Positions 1 to 12,077 of a stretch of 64,000 nucleotides of DNA are shown piece after piece. Every line of letters starts with the position of its first letter. Position 1 is the stretch's first letter. The notes below the pieces were generated by a model, which made no database searches, had not been told where the DNA came from, and worked only from the letters and a program-made list of their open reading frames with translations. This DNA comes from Trogon surrucura (taxonomy: Eukaryota; Chordata; Aves; Trogoniformes; Trogonidae), in contig CM036633.1 of NCBI GenBank assembly GCA_020746105.1, positions 9,098,501 through 9,162,500 on the forward strand, in the 5' to 3' direction. The translations under genes were made by a program, and so were the position numbers.

Positions 1-3000
1 AAGGTCATACACAGCTCCTTCACCCCGTCATACTTTTCTGTGGGAGGTGGACAGGGAGGGCTTCTTGAGGGGTCCCGTGGCAGGAAGGGGTCAAAACCAA
101 AAATTCCTCATCTAAAAATTGTTGGTTAAAAAAAGAATTTTAAACTACAGTAGGAATATTACAGCAGTGAGCTCACTCAAGAAAATAAAAAGGTTATTTT
201 ATAAAATTTAATACCGTACAAGGAAAAAGGTTTCACTGTTAGGAGATGTTATTCTCTAATACAGAAGTAGGGTGTAACCAAGTAACGCTGTTTTTTCCAA
301 ATATCTATATGCTACTGATATAATTTCTCTTTCTTTCAAAGAGATCACTTTCCTCCCACAGCCACATAGCAAAGAAGTTTTGAACAGAAACTTCATGAAG
401 ATGTTAGCCTTAAGGAGTTATGATTACGCCATCTTTACTGACAGTTACATTATTGGAAAAATACGCAAGAATAGCATCCCATATTAGAGCAATGTCTTCA
501 CTCAGAAATACTCTGTAAATTAACAAAAATAATAAAAAAACTAATCAAGGCCTGAGTTCCATGATTTTATTCTATAAAGGCTCTTCTAAAGCCATACAAA
601 AACATCTGCACCACAACAGTATTTTAATAGCTAATATTGGCAGAAAAGAATAAATGACAGGACAAAAGCAAGTTACAAGCATGCCTCTGCTACTGATTGC
701 ATCAAAATAGTTTGGAAATCTCCACATTCGAAGCGCCCATTTCGTGGTCTGACCACCAAAAGTGAGGGAAACAGTAACGATTGCCTAACTGCAGCCTGCT
801 GCCATGAACAGTTTGCCAAGCCCTGACCAGGCACAGCCAGAACTACTGCCTTCCAGTCTCCTCTTCTCCTCTTCCAGTCACAGGATTAGGGGGCAGCACT
901 CAATTCTCTTCCACAGCTACAGAGCAGTCTGAAGTTTGGTCATCACAGCACAAGGCTGACCCCTCACTCAGCGCTTTCTGTACTTACAGCTACCTGCTGC
1001 CTTCACAGCCAGAACCTTTCGGTGTACGTCACATCCACTTCTGTGAAAAACATCCTCAATGCCGGGCGCTACATTCCGCTGCCCACTCAACGCAAGTCTC
1101 CCAGCATTCCTGCCAGGCAACACAACTGGAATAACAAGCAAGGCCTTGCAGCAATTTCTTGCAGAGCTTGTGGCCGTAATCAAAGCAAGATGAAGCTGAT
1201 GCTGAACCTAACTACTAGATGGATGGTTTAAGTTTGTTTGTATTGAAAACTATGTATTAAAATGGAGGAAATAATTGCCTGCCTACAATGAGATGCATCC
1301 TGTGGTAATGTACAGTCAAGTTTGCCTTGGTGGAAGCAATGTAGTGCCTGTGCAGCAAATGGCACAGCCATTTCCATAGCCTGTCAGAACCCCAGCCAGC
1401 AGTGCCAATACAAACACACGGAGCAGCAGCAAAAGCTTCTCTCCTCCCAGCCTGGTCAAGTCAACTGCACTGTCTAATTCCAGGCTGCCTTAAATAAAAT
1501 GAAAAGAAAAAAAACAAAAACAACAAAACCCCACAACACACCACATTTACTGATTCTATCGACCCATAGAGAATCCTTTAGAAAACGCTGCCATGATGAA
1601 GCAAGACTATCTCCTCTCCGCCTCAGTGTCCTCAAGACATGTTAGCCAAGATGCTGCTGAACTAAGAAATGCAAACTTATTTTAGACACCTGTCATTTAT
1701 ACCCAGAGATTTCTTAAACGCACAACTAGAAGGGACAGTTTAAGAGTTTGTATTTTTTTTAACTCATTAACAAGCTAACTAAACAAGCCCTCAAGCCCTG
1801 TTTACAAAGCTCGAAGGTATGTGCGTGGACATGCCTAGGCAAACAAAGAAGGTCACACAACCAGGTTGGCTGCACAGCAGGGCATTAAAAATAGTCCTAA
1901 CAGGGTAAGAGCAATAGTTTATACGAGAGACACAGGCGCAGTTAGCGTGAGACCAGTGTGAACTGCTGTGATACGTGCTGTGTTCCACTGCGATTTTTTC
2001 AGGATAGAGATTATTTCAGTAGATTTACTAAGAACCACATGTACCTAGAGCTCAATGTAAATGCTTATTAAGCAACTATTTTTATATAATACACTGACTG
2101 ACTGTTGAAAATAAATTTTCTTAAAACCACAGTTGTCCAAAACCAAGCAGAACAGCTTCTCTGTATAAAACCCTCCATTTCTCCCAATCTCTCCTGGGGC
2201 TTACTGGCACTAAGAGTACAGGATACAACCGTTACACCTACTGATGGGGCAAGACAGTGAATGAAGGAATCTATTCAAACTCTGCTTACTCAACACTAAC
2301 ACTGTACATTTCAAAAGAGAGGTGGACAGACCAAAAAACCAAAACCAACATAAATTCCAAACACCACCACCAAGACCTGGTTTTATTTGTTTTCTTCCAT
2401 CCTTCTCTCGTTTATTCGAGCCTACGATACTTCTAATCTCTATCAAATCATGGTGATATTTTGCAGTCCAAAAGTGCACAGTACTGGTCCTGTGAAAGGT
2501 ACATTACTGGGAATTTAAAAAAAAAAAAGCCAAGGAACATTTTAGAATTACAATGAGAGAGTACCTATATTTCCCACATAATCAATTTTCAGTAGTAATT
2601 TACTTAAGTTCCCAGGAGTTGAACACATTCAAAATAACAAAGAACTCGCACAAAAGAAAACAAGAGCATCATTCCCAGTTAGAAATATACTCTTCTATCT
2701 CACCAAACAAAAAATTAAAGCATATGTAATTAACTGAAACACTACTGCAGTAACTACTCCAGAAATCGTAAAAATAGTTGCAGGATAATTTCCACTAGGT
2801 AGTTCTAGAATACATCAGTTTCTTTTTAAAAAAAGGATGCATCACCAACTTCCCTAGTACCAAGAGAGGTATCACTGACACGACCCATGCCCGTGTTGCC
2901 TGGTTTATAAATGGTACAGTACCTCAAGGCTCCAACAGAAAGAGCGTTGTATAAATAAGACTGCACAGGGAACGGAATTTAGTATGAGCTAGAAAGGGAT

Positions 3001-4940
3001 TATCTGAGGTATGACACGAAGGAAAAAAAAAAAGAGACATCAGCTGACACAATCACCAGTTCTATAAAGTTTATTTTACGTTTCTCTCAAACTGCATTAA
3101 TTTTGCTCTGAGTAAACTGGATTTGTTTATTACTAAAACCACTGAAGCTTCTTTAATCTGTAACAATTTGCGCAAATTACAAAGTTTGGTCTGAACTCCT
3201 CAGACTGCAATTAAAGTTCTTCCCATGTTTCCTAGCATATTTACTATTGTGTACGGCTTGATAATTAAGATAATACTTCTGAAATGAAGTCATAGATTTA
3301 TTTTATATAAAGTATAAGCTTAAGTAAACGTAAGTAAAATTGGTTTGGTGGGTTTTTTTCATTTGTGTAAAAAAAGAGCTTAACCTAAACAGAGTAGAGT
3401 TTTTTGGGGAAAAAAAAAAATCACATGTAAATAAAACAAATCACAAATCATTAAGCTGTTGACAACTTAAAACGATGCAGCAACATTCACCAAACAGAAC
3501 AGAGATCCTTTAGTACCATAATGAGGGCCCTACTGGGCAGGATGGCTGGGCCACACAAGGTTATCTTTTCATGCTGACTTCTGCTTTAGTCCACGAAGAA
3601 CTTTTTCCAAGCAAGATTCGCAGAAAAATATCTATCATCACAAGCATTACCTAACCTCAAAATTACTGTACCTTCAAGCAGACCGACACAGAAGAGCTAT
3701 AATCCAAGATGCAAATGTCAGTAGGTGGCTACTGCACAGTGTCCCTCCCCCAAAATCGTAATCTTTGATGTGTTAGTGACCATAAACACACTCACTAGTA
3801 ATCTTTCAAAAGCTTCCTTTCTCACTCTCTAAATATATTTACATAGCAGGAAAACCAGATTCCCATCCCTGTAAATGGGTGGGTGCATGTTGGGGTAGTA
3901 GGGGAGAAATCAGGAAAAAGAAGTCAGTACAAAAAGTCTCTAACTGCCGGGGCACACACGTCATACTAAATACCCTTCTGTCTGGTTACCCTTCTCTGGA
4001 TATACAATCACTAGAATTAGTTCCTAAGAATTTCTTGGTGGTGTGGGAAGGCAGATAAAAATGACAGCTATTTTTCAAGCTTGGTTCTACAGTGCATTGC
4101 ACAGAACTTGTATCACCCAGTTTCCTTACATACTCAACTCGTCCTCTGTTGTGGATACGGCATATGTCCCCTACTTAAATGGAAAATATTGGTGCAAAGT
4201 AACCGAGCAGTAAGATACGTCACCTTCGCCGAGTGAGCAAAGGCCACAGCGAACTCCAACACTAAGAGCAAGGCTGCTTCACCCAGTTTATCTTTTCCCG
4301 TTTATGACACACGGTACGACATTTTCAGAATCTGAACACAGAGACCCGTGTCATCAACTTGTACTTGCAGGAGATGTCAGGACAAGTCCATCACCTTCAC
4401 AAAAAAGTGTTTTCAGTTTTACAAGACACCACAGCCACTGTATGGTTTTGGCCACCCTTCTAACCGTTTCTAGCCAGTCCAGCCCGAGCTGCAGATAAGA
4501 TGTCAGAAGACTGGGAGCCCTGGAAGATCTGAGACTCCAGAAGGCGAGGGCCTTGAACAGCCCATTTCCTGGTTTAAAAGCTTAAAATAAATTTCCCCAA
4601 AACCGATTCTAAAGTGACAAACCCAAAGCCCTTCTGTTTCATGCAGAAACCAGAACTTAGTAGAACAGGCCTTCGGGGGCTTCCCTCTCGCATCTGCTCG
4701 TTTCCTACCGCAGACAGAACTTTCGCCCCGCTCCGAAGTGCCCGGCTCAGGGGGTCCCGGCCGGGCTCCGGGACTCTCTCGCACCGCGCCGGGGATCCGA
4801 CGTGGCGGCAGGACCGCACCGGGGATTCCCCCTCCCCGCGCTGCCCGTCACTGCCCGGGCCGGGCCGGGGGGGCGGCTCCAGCCCGGCGCCCGGGGAGGC
4901 GGGGGAGCCCCGCGGGCCGGGCCGGGCCGGGCGGACTCAC
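1..4940 (-). other. ARFGEF2: ARFGEF2 intron 1 (partial, 3' part off window)
   Basis: This is the sequence downstream of the ARFGEF2 exon 1 donor (GTGAGT, 4940-4935 on the minus strand) to the window edge. I looked on the minus strand for the next BIG2 exon (the segment after VAL-D/E) and did not find it, so the whole stretch is taken as intron. It is AT-rich with many A/T runs. The right-hand 250 bases are still CpG island, with G-runs next to the donor (4857-4933). No recognisable repeat family or other gene was seen. Confidence 0.75.
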
Positions 4941-5079
4941 CCAGCGCCACCTGGCAGGCTCTCCGCAGCTGTCCGTGCGGGGGCCGCTTCGCCTCCTTCT
5001 CCGCCAGGATCTTCTCCAGGGCCCGCGACACGAACATGCTCTTGGTGCGGGCGTCCTGCTCGCGGGCCGGGGGCTGCAT
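4941..5079 (-). CDS. ARFGEF2: ARFGEF2 (BIG2) coding exon 1
   Basis: This exon encodes the N-terminus of BIG2, a large Sec7-domain exchange factor that loads GTP on ARF1/ARF3 at the trans-Golgi network and recycling endosomes. The catalytic Sec7 domain is encoded by later exons outside the window. The translation contains [20 protein letters not shown] followed by RRACQVAL, which matches the start of vertebrate BIG2 and its DCB-domain helices. The exon ends CTGG, then GTGAGT, a strong donor in phase 1 that leaves a G for the Asp or Glu codon expected next. The start is the ATG at 5079. It gives about six more residues ([11 protein letters not shown] before TKSMF) than the human MQESQ start as I remember it. 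The paralogue ARFGEF1 is less likely, because the SRALEKILA...RRACQVAL run and the PREX1 neighbour both fit ARFGEF2. Confidence 0.93.
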
Positions 5080-5232
5080 GGCGGGGCGGTCCCGCCGCGG
5101 GGCGGCGCGGGGAGGGGGCGCGCGGGGGAAATCGCCCGGGGCTGGCGCTCAGAGCCCGCGGCCGCGCCGCGACCCCATCGTCCGGAAGAGACGCAGCTCC
5201 CTCAGCGGCCGCCGCCGCGCCACCGCCACGGC

Positions 5233-5245
5233 GCCGCCATATTGG
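5233..5245 (-). promoter_or_regulatory. YY1 site
   Basis: The minus strand reads CCAATATGGCGGC, a full match to the YY1 consensus AANATGGCGGC in the sense direction of ARFGEF2. It is flanked by GGCGCC palindromes at 5230-5235 and 5244-5249. Confidence 0.65.
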
Positions 5246-5249
5246 CGCC

Positions 5250-5259
5250 GTCACGTGAC
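5250..5259. promoter_or_regulatory. Palindromic E-box GTCACGTGAC
   Basis: A perfect 10-base palindrome with a CACGTG core, the preferred site of USF and MiT/TFE-type bHLH-zip factors. It lies five bases from the YY1 site, at the expected core promoter of ARFGEF2. Confidence 0.65.
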
Positions 5260-5324
5260 TCGGGCCACCACCCCGCCTCCCCGCGGCGACCTCCGACCCC
5301 GCCGCCCAGCGCGCGCCGAGAGGC

Positions 5325-5357
5325 GGGGCCTGCGCCGGGGCGGGGCGAGGGGCGGGG
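5325..5357. promoter_or_regulatory. GC-box cluster (SP/KLF sites)
   Basis: Several GGGGCGGGG/GGCGGGGC boxes in a row lie about 80-100 bases upstream of the probable ARFGEF2 start site. Four G4 runs in 21 bases (5337-5357) also give it G-quadruplex potential on the plus strand. Confidence 0.6.
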
Positions 5358-5394
5358 CCGCTGCGCGGCCGGGCCCCGCCCGCCAGTGAGGGCA

Positions 5395-5470
5395 ATTGGC
5401 GGGACCGCCCCGCGGCTGCGGCCGGACCTACGGCTGCTGCGCAGGCCGAGCATTTTTTGATAAAAATTGG
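5395..5470 (-). promoter_or_regulatory. Two CCAAT boxes upstream of ARFGEF2
   Basis: ATTGG on the plus strand at 5395-5399 and 5466-5470 reads CCAAT on the minus strand. They lie roughly 140 and 210 bases upstream of the probable start site. Distances of this order are compatible with NF-Y, but the motif is short and either could be chance. Confidence 0.4.
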
Positions 5471-6774
5471 CCCCTTCTCTTGTCCCTGCGCCTTCTAGGG
5501 GCACTCACTTCCTCGCTGTGACGCCAAAGGCTGGAGTGAGGCTCGGGGCGGTGTCGCGAGTGCGTGCGCGGTCCCGGGTCAGCGCGGGACACGCGCGGGG
5601 GTGCAGGGGCTGCTGCCGCGAGCGTTGTGGCGAGTGACCGGAAGGGAAGCCGCGTGAATATAACACTCCTTTGCGTGATGTGTCTGACCCACGTACCTCA
5701 ACATCTGCGTTACTGCCGTAAGACTTCACTGCCGCAGAGCGGGTGAACGAGGCACTGAGGAAGGACACGGGCAAAAGACCCGAAGTTACACGTTAAAGGA
5801 GAATCACTACAAATGAAATGCCAAGTCTCAGGAACAGAGTCTCCTCTTACAACCTTATACCCGATGGCATCTCCTCCTTGACTCTCTGACCTGCACGGCA
5901 GGGTGCCTCACACCCACAGCCAAGCTCTGGGCTCTGTGACAGCCAGTACCATCTGAGGTGATTTACTCCAGTGACACCCTTCACCGTAACGTGGCCGTCA
6001 CTGGGATGCCGGCACCTCTCCTGTGTGGTGCCACGGTGGGCTTAACTGAATGAAGACACCCACATCTAACCGAGAATACAGGGGCATGTCAGATCATCTA
6101 GATCGTAATTTTATTTCCTTGTTTTCCAAGCAGCAGGACTTCTAATGTCATTCATGGATCCTTAGTGGCAAGCTGTCAAGATTTTTGTCCTAGAAAGCAC
6201 CAGCAAAGGCTAAAAGCCGAAACACCTGTGCAAAGCATTGCTTTAGTAGTATTTCACAGGGAAAATGGACCAGTGCTCTGTGATCACCTCTGCTGTCCAG
6301 AGGTTCCTGTGGACTGGGTCACACTTCTCTGGAAAACTGTGAGTTAGAGGATGGGAAATCAGAAATTATAACAAAGCCAGAAAAGAATCAGGGAAGGGCC
6401 TCCATCTGGAAGCAATTTTTAAGGTTTGTTAGTATCTGAAGACTTGTTTTTTTTCTTGCAGATCAGCAGTACAGATATGGGCGTGATACGGTTGTGACGT
6501 GATTTCATCGCTCATCATTAAATCACAATTTATCAGGGTGTAACTACCTCAAAAGTCTGCTAGTTATATCTGTTCTTTTGACAGTAATGGTACATTCTGC
6601 CTCTTATGCTACCAGAAAACATACCACGTAATAAATAAAGGTGACACACTGTTGGAAGGTTAAAGTTCTGAGAGTTTGTTAGCCGAAGTTGTGATAAGGC
6701 AACGGACTTGAACTTTCCTCTGCCTTTAGTGAATAATGTACAGTCAGAATGAATCACTATTCCAAGCCAGAATG

Positions 6775-6970
6775 GCCATGCCAGGCAAGGAAGCACTTCA
6801 ACAGATCATTTAGTCCATCTCCAAGCACAAAGGCAGAATGTTGCCTATTCATGAAAAGCTCTAATAGAGGAGACTCAACAGCTTTTCAGTTAGTTGCTTC
6901 CAGTGTTTTGCTAACTATCCAATTAGGAAATTCTTCCTAATATCTGGTCTGGATCTTAACTGCCATCCAT
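6775..6970 (-). repeat. Old CR1 LINE 3' fragment
   Basis: The phrases CAGATCATTTAGTCCATCTCC and, later, CCAATTAGGAAATTCTTCCT with AATATCTGGTCTGGATCTTAA follow the order of old amniote CR1 3' regions (in reverse complement: gatcat-tagtcca, then ttaggaagttcttcct-atgtct). Divergence is high, so this is an ancient copy. Boundaries are approximate. Confidence 0.6.
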
Positions 6971-7060
6971 TAGGAGATGGAAGGACTCTATTATCATGGT
7001 GATGGGACTATCAGAAAAATAGAGACAAGCAATGTGGAAATCAGGGTATTAAACATTTTA

Positions 7061-7099
7061 GGGGGGGGTTGTTTGGTTGGTTGGTTGGTTTTTTTTTTT
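7061..7099 (+). repeat. G-run plus (GGTT)n simple repeat
   Basis: A run of eight or more G is followed by GGTT units and then a T-run. This is a low-complexity simple repeat in intergenic DNA. Confidence 0.85.
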
Positions 7100-10000
7100 A
7101 AAATGAAGATATTTCCACATCATGACTATAGTTTCGTTTGTGTTTTCTACCGAAAGCATCTTACAGTCTAGTTCTTCCTGCATTTTGTTTGAATTTCTGG
7201 TCTTCTATATAAAAGGCATCACTCCTGTTAACACATGGATGTCTAATTTCACTCTTCTTGTAGTCTCAGTAACATAATTGTTTTTACACTACGAGTAGAT
7301 TTCATCCTCAATCTTTGTGCTGATACTTTGTGTATAAACTTCATTGCACAATACAGCGAAAGCATGTAATGTATGCTTCTTTAGTAACAAATAACTCTAC
7401 TAAATATTTAGAAAAATGCAACTGATTTCAGAATGCTGAAGTAGCCCATATTTTTTCCTGGTGTTTTCCTGACAGGATTCAGTATTGGCTGCGCAATCAT
7501 TTCATATATACACATCCAAAAGTACTGGGTATTAAGTCATTACATGGCCTGGTATTTTGCATGGTGTATCCAGTTCCATGACGTGTTTCATAATATCCTT
7601 TGGGTGTGTGAACACCTTAAGGTTTTAAATCCTGTTTGTATATCTTTATATGCCTGCGACCTCTGACGTGTGCCTCTTCTGCGCACTTTGGGTGTCAGAG
7701 GGTTGAGAGATGGTTTACATGCCAGGTGGCTGAATTAATTTGTATTAAAACCCCAAATACAGATAGTCTTATGGGGTTTAACTGTAGCTTTCAAAACCCT
7801 ATTCTCAAAGGGCAAAGTCTGAAAAATAGGCTTTTCAGGTTAGTGCTGATTTGGTGTGTCTCTGGGATGGAATTAGGAAGGTGGCTTGCTGTGCATCTCA
7901 TGACTTGGCTGCCTCCTTTTAACTTCTACTCCCAGCTCCACCATAGCTCTGCTATACCACAGGCTCTCAAATCCTCTCCAAAGAGTATCTCACTCACTGT
8001 CTTTCTGACCAGACAACATCTAATTTAATTTGCTCTGTTCTGAAGGGCAAGAAATTCAGTATAAGAGCCCCATTACTGACCAAAAAAGCAACAAGAAGGA
8101 ACAGTATCAAATTTCTTCTGACTAGTTTAATTTAGCATGACAAAAATAATGGTAGGTTTAATATGTCTCCCTAATAATGCCTGTCTATTAGAAAGGGAGC
8201 GATAGAGAAGTAAGACACACCAAAGAGAGAACAGAATCACCTGTCACAGAGTCAAGTACTGACAGTGAAAGCTCAGCAGTCAAAAAAAAAGAACTCCTTG
8301 TGCTTGGACTCAAGAGTCTTTTCAATTCAGTGCTGAAATATACAGTCTTGGAATAGGTAAGAATATGCCTTGGAGAACATGATGGCCAAGTTAGAAGGGA
8401 AGATTTGACTGATACAGGTTAATCAGTAGTAAGACTTGAGTGAAAAATAAGTCGTGATGGGAAGGTGACAGAATGCTATCGCTTCCACTAAGATTTTATT
8501 CTAAGTGGTAACATTAAGGAAAAGCTCTGAGTTCAGCCACAACAAGATTAAAAGTGTGGTTATTAAGAAAAGGAGCAGAGAGCCTAAGAATTACAGGATG
8601 CTTATGCAGAAGGGGGGGCTTTCAGTCTCATTAAGGACTATTATGATTATTTATACTCTGAAGCTCCCAAAGAACCTCAACCCTTATTGTTACAGATAAG
8701 GTTCAGGTAAGTCTCTGCAGACCTTTGTTAGCATCTAGGATGGCCTTGCCTTGCCTGCCTTCTATTACTGTAGAATTTGAGGCAAAAAGGTGGCAATTCA
8801 TGACATAGCTTGATTGTGCACAGATCGAAGTGTGCACAGTTGCCACGGTGGACCACACTGTTGTTTCAAACATATGAGTTTACCCAGCACAGCCTGAGAA
8901 CTGCATATATGCAGCATATATTGTGAGAGCTGACTGACTATAAGACTGCTCCCTGATCTCCTAGTACTTGCTTCTGAAGAAGCTGTCCAAGGAATAGCTC
9001 CTCTCTTCTCTCATCAACAATGGGTTCCAGGCACAGTGGCAGATGGCTCTAATTGCTAACCTTTTCTGCAGAAATGTCCTTTTTCCCTTGATTAGGTTTA
9101 ATGGCTGCGTTTGATTTTTGAATGGTCACGTGTAATCCATATGCAGTAAACAGACAGATTGTCATCTATGCTAAACTGTCTCCCTGCCAACACTGATGAT
9201 CTCACACTGGCCAGGAGGTCTGAGTACAGGCAGAATCTTTATTTTCCTTCTCTAAATGCTGCTGAGAGACCTTTGTACATTCTTGAAATGTAGTGATGCA
9301 CTGCAGTGTTTGGACAGGTTGGGGCAGGACACAGTCATACTCTGCTCCATTTGGGTAAGGCGACAGAAAGGTCATCAGTAAATGTACAAAATCTGTGGAG
9401 ATAAACATGGTGGATTGCCTGTGGCATCAGTCTTGTTACATGTGGCAGGAGTTGGAAACCTATCGTGATCCTTCTTTCTTGAAGGTGCAGCCCACTCACC
9501 AATACCCTGACATCCCCAAACCAAGGGGCTCTTGGAAGGTGACACAGGATACAATATCCATGAGAAAACAAAACAAAAGGAAACAAACCCCATCCTTCCC
9601 AGAGAAGAGAAAACTAGAAAAACTAAAACTTAGTGGTTTCTGTGAATCATGCTCCGATGCAGATGGGCTTTGAAAAAGATAAATATGTCCGTGGTAGTCT
9701 ATAGGAACTGAAATAAGGGATTTTAATATTTGTTTTAGTTTTTGGATTTCCAGGCTGATCCAGTGGCTTGAGGAATTGTCAGCAGCTCAGTGCACCTGTG
9801 TTTAATGCCTCTAGTCAAGGACTTTTACCAGAAGGTCAAAATATACTTTGATCACAATAACATGAGATGCTGCAGCATGTTAAGCTCACTCCAAGTACAA
9901 TGATACCAATTCTTGTCTATCAATTGGCAGTAAAAGATACTGACGGGCATGGCTTCATGTAAGGAGGGAAAGGTTAATATGAGAAGCAGTGAATGTCAGG

Positions 10001-12001
10001 ACAGTTTATTTCCAGGACAGCAGCATTAAACTGATATCCTGGAGTTCAAATTTCTGCAGTGGGGCTTAACATACCACACTGATCTGTTTCTCTTGGCTGA
10101 AGTGATCGGCTGTTATTATTGAAATGTAAAGTTCTAAGCACGCTGGAACTGCCTGTTCTCTGGTGTTGCATATGTGATAGCAATACTTCTAACATATTTT
10201 TCCAGCGAAATAGTTAACTCATCAAAAACTGCCTGGATGCTGTGTAGCCTAAGGCTAGATTTTATGAGAATTCACAGGCAAGAGGCCTTTCTGAAATGTA
10301 GCCAGATCATCCTCACGACAGCTCCTCAAAGAAAACTATTCCGTTTCTATTTTCATTTACGCCCAGGGTTTGTGCTCTGGGATTTAAACTGAGTAGGGCC
10401 TCCCACCCGCACACAGTTTCACTCTGATGCTACTTCTGTCTCAACAAAACCAACCCAGTTCTGCTAAGGAAGCCCTCTCTTGATGTGGAGACAGGAGCAA
10501 AACAGGGCTAAGAACCACTAGAACTGCTTTGCTGGCAATTCATCATAGCTACCAGCCAAGTACAGTTTTGTCTTTAGAATGTCAACCACAACAAGAAATT
10601 TTGCCAGCATACCTATATTAATCACGGATCGTACCTCACCACAATTCTCATTAACATACACCTGAACTATTTAACAATAAAATTGCTGTTTAACATCTTC
10701 ACTGACCTACCCGTTGCAAACCACATTGAATTCAGTGGTCTTTGGATTTACAGCAATATGAGTCGGAGTCAAATTTAGCCCAAGGAGATACATTTTGAGT
10801 TTTCTTATAATTGACGTATCTGCTAAAGGATTCAAGTAGCTGATTCTCCTCCAGCTTTCTGTTTTCTACAATTCATTCATCCATATATTTTTCTTTTATT
10901 TTTAAGGGGCCAGTACAGATCATCAACTGAAGCAAACATAAATATATATAGTTTTGTGACTATTGTTTCTTTGTTTACCTCCCATATCTGCAGTAAAGAC
11001 CAAGTGTATTCCTCTAGAATTTAATTGCCAACTATTAGAAAGACAAGTTCTGAAGCCAGCTGTGTAGTCTATACAGGATTCTGCTTAATGCTATATAGTG
11101 ATCCAGTGTTTGTTTTATTGTCCTGATACACTGCACCTCCACATGCTAGTATTTTTAGATGCATATTTTACAAATATACTCACAATCAGAAACGTGACTG
11201 CAAAAACAACCCCCCAAGAACTGCCGGCATTTGCTATTGATTTCTATGTATCTGATTTTTCTTTCACTTTAGTGTAAATCAAGGGTAATTTTATTGTTAT
11301 CCGTGAAATTGCAGTGATGCAGAAGTGACATAGCTAAAAGGCAAATAAGGCCCTGAATCTTTTTGGAGTGATGCTGACTTAGTTACTGACACAAAAAAAG
11401 CTGTAATTACTGTCAGCAGCATTGCAGAACTAATTAAGTGGCAGAAGCTCTTCATGTATTGTCAGCCAAATTAGCAGTTCTGAGTTTAGGATTTTTAATG
11501 TAGGACAGAATTAGTTTTCATGGGAGAAGCAAAATGGATACAGTCTAGTTTTTAGGAAATGGATTGAACAGACAGTATTACAAATAATTTTTTAAACTTC
11601 TATATCAAGCAAAATCTTGGCTTTCAAATCACCTGAATCCCTAGATGTATGATTACAGCTGAGGCTGGTCTTAAAAGACGCAAGAGTCAATACTAGGCTT
11701 CAGTTACAAAGAGCTCTTTGACTCTTAGTGGTATATGAAGAACATGAAGCTGCTGAATGTCAGGCTCTCTTATTCAAAGCTTGGTTATAGGTAGGCTGGA
11801 GTTTGAGAATTACTGAGGTTAAAGAACAATTATCTATGGATTTTCACTGAGCAACAAGTGCTCAAACTATAAAATAGAGTTTATTTTTTCAGATTACTTC
11901 CACCTCCCCTTGTGATCTGCAACAGAATCACTACTGTGGTAAGGATTAGGGTTGTGGAACTAAAGTTAGGTCTGGAGGAGAAGGCACTCGAGTGTAATGT
12001 T

Positions 12002-12077
12002 AATATTAGTAACAAGTTGATTATTAATAACAAGTTTATATTACTAATAACAAGTTGAGTATTAATAACAAGTTGAG
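12002..12077 (+). repeat. Minisatellite, about four copies of a 17-20 base unit
   Basis: AATAACAAGTTGA-type units follow one another with TATTA spacers (TAACAAGTTGATTATTAA, TAACAAGTTTATATTACTAA, TAACAAGTTGAGTATTAA, TAACAAGTTGAGG). Unit length varies by a few bases between copies. No coding role is apparent. Confidence 0.75.

Larger units (their letters stand above)
5080..5260 (-). promoter_or_regulatory. ARFGEF2: ARFGEF2 5' UTR and probable start-site region
   Basis: This GC-rich leader lies upstream of the ATG at 5079. The start site is placed near 5245-5260 because a YY1 element in the transcript-sense orientation lies at 5233-5245, and such elements usually sit just downstream of TATA-less start sites. 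No TATA box is seen at a fitting distance. The exact start is inferred, not seen. Confidence 0.5.
4700..5650. promoter_or_regulatory. CpG island spanning ARFGEF2 promoter and exon 1
   Basis: This is a sharply bounded GC-rich block with very many CpG dinucleotides, unlike the AT-rich DNA on both sides. It contains ARFGEF2 coding exon 1 and several GC boxes. It is the only such island in the window, so PREX1's own promoter is not here. The long open frames seen here on both strands are a by-product of GC-rich sequence with few stop codons. Confidence 0.9.

Noticed and set aside
4614-5504. Several overlapping open frames of 80-240 codons on both strands of the CpG island
   Set aside because: They arise from GC-rich DNA with few stop codons, are Pro/Arg/Gly/Ala-rich and overlap one another. 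Only the frame starting at 5079 minus matches a known protein, and only up to its donor at 4941.
7636-8028. 130-codon plus-strand open frame in the intergenic region
   Set aside because: No family resemblance, no promoter or poly(A) context, and Ser/Leu-rich composition typical of chance frames.
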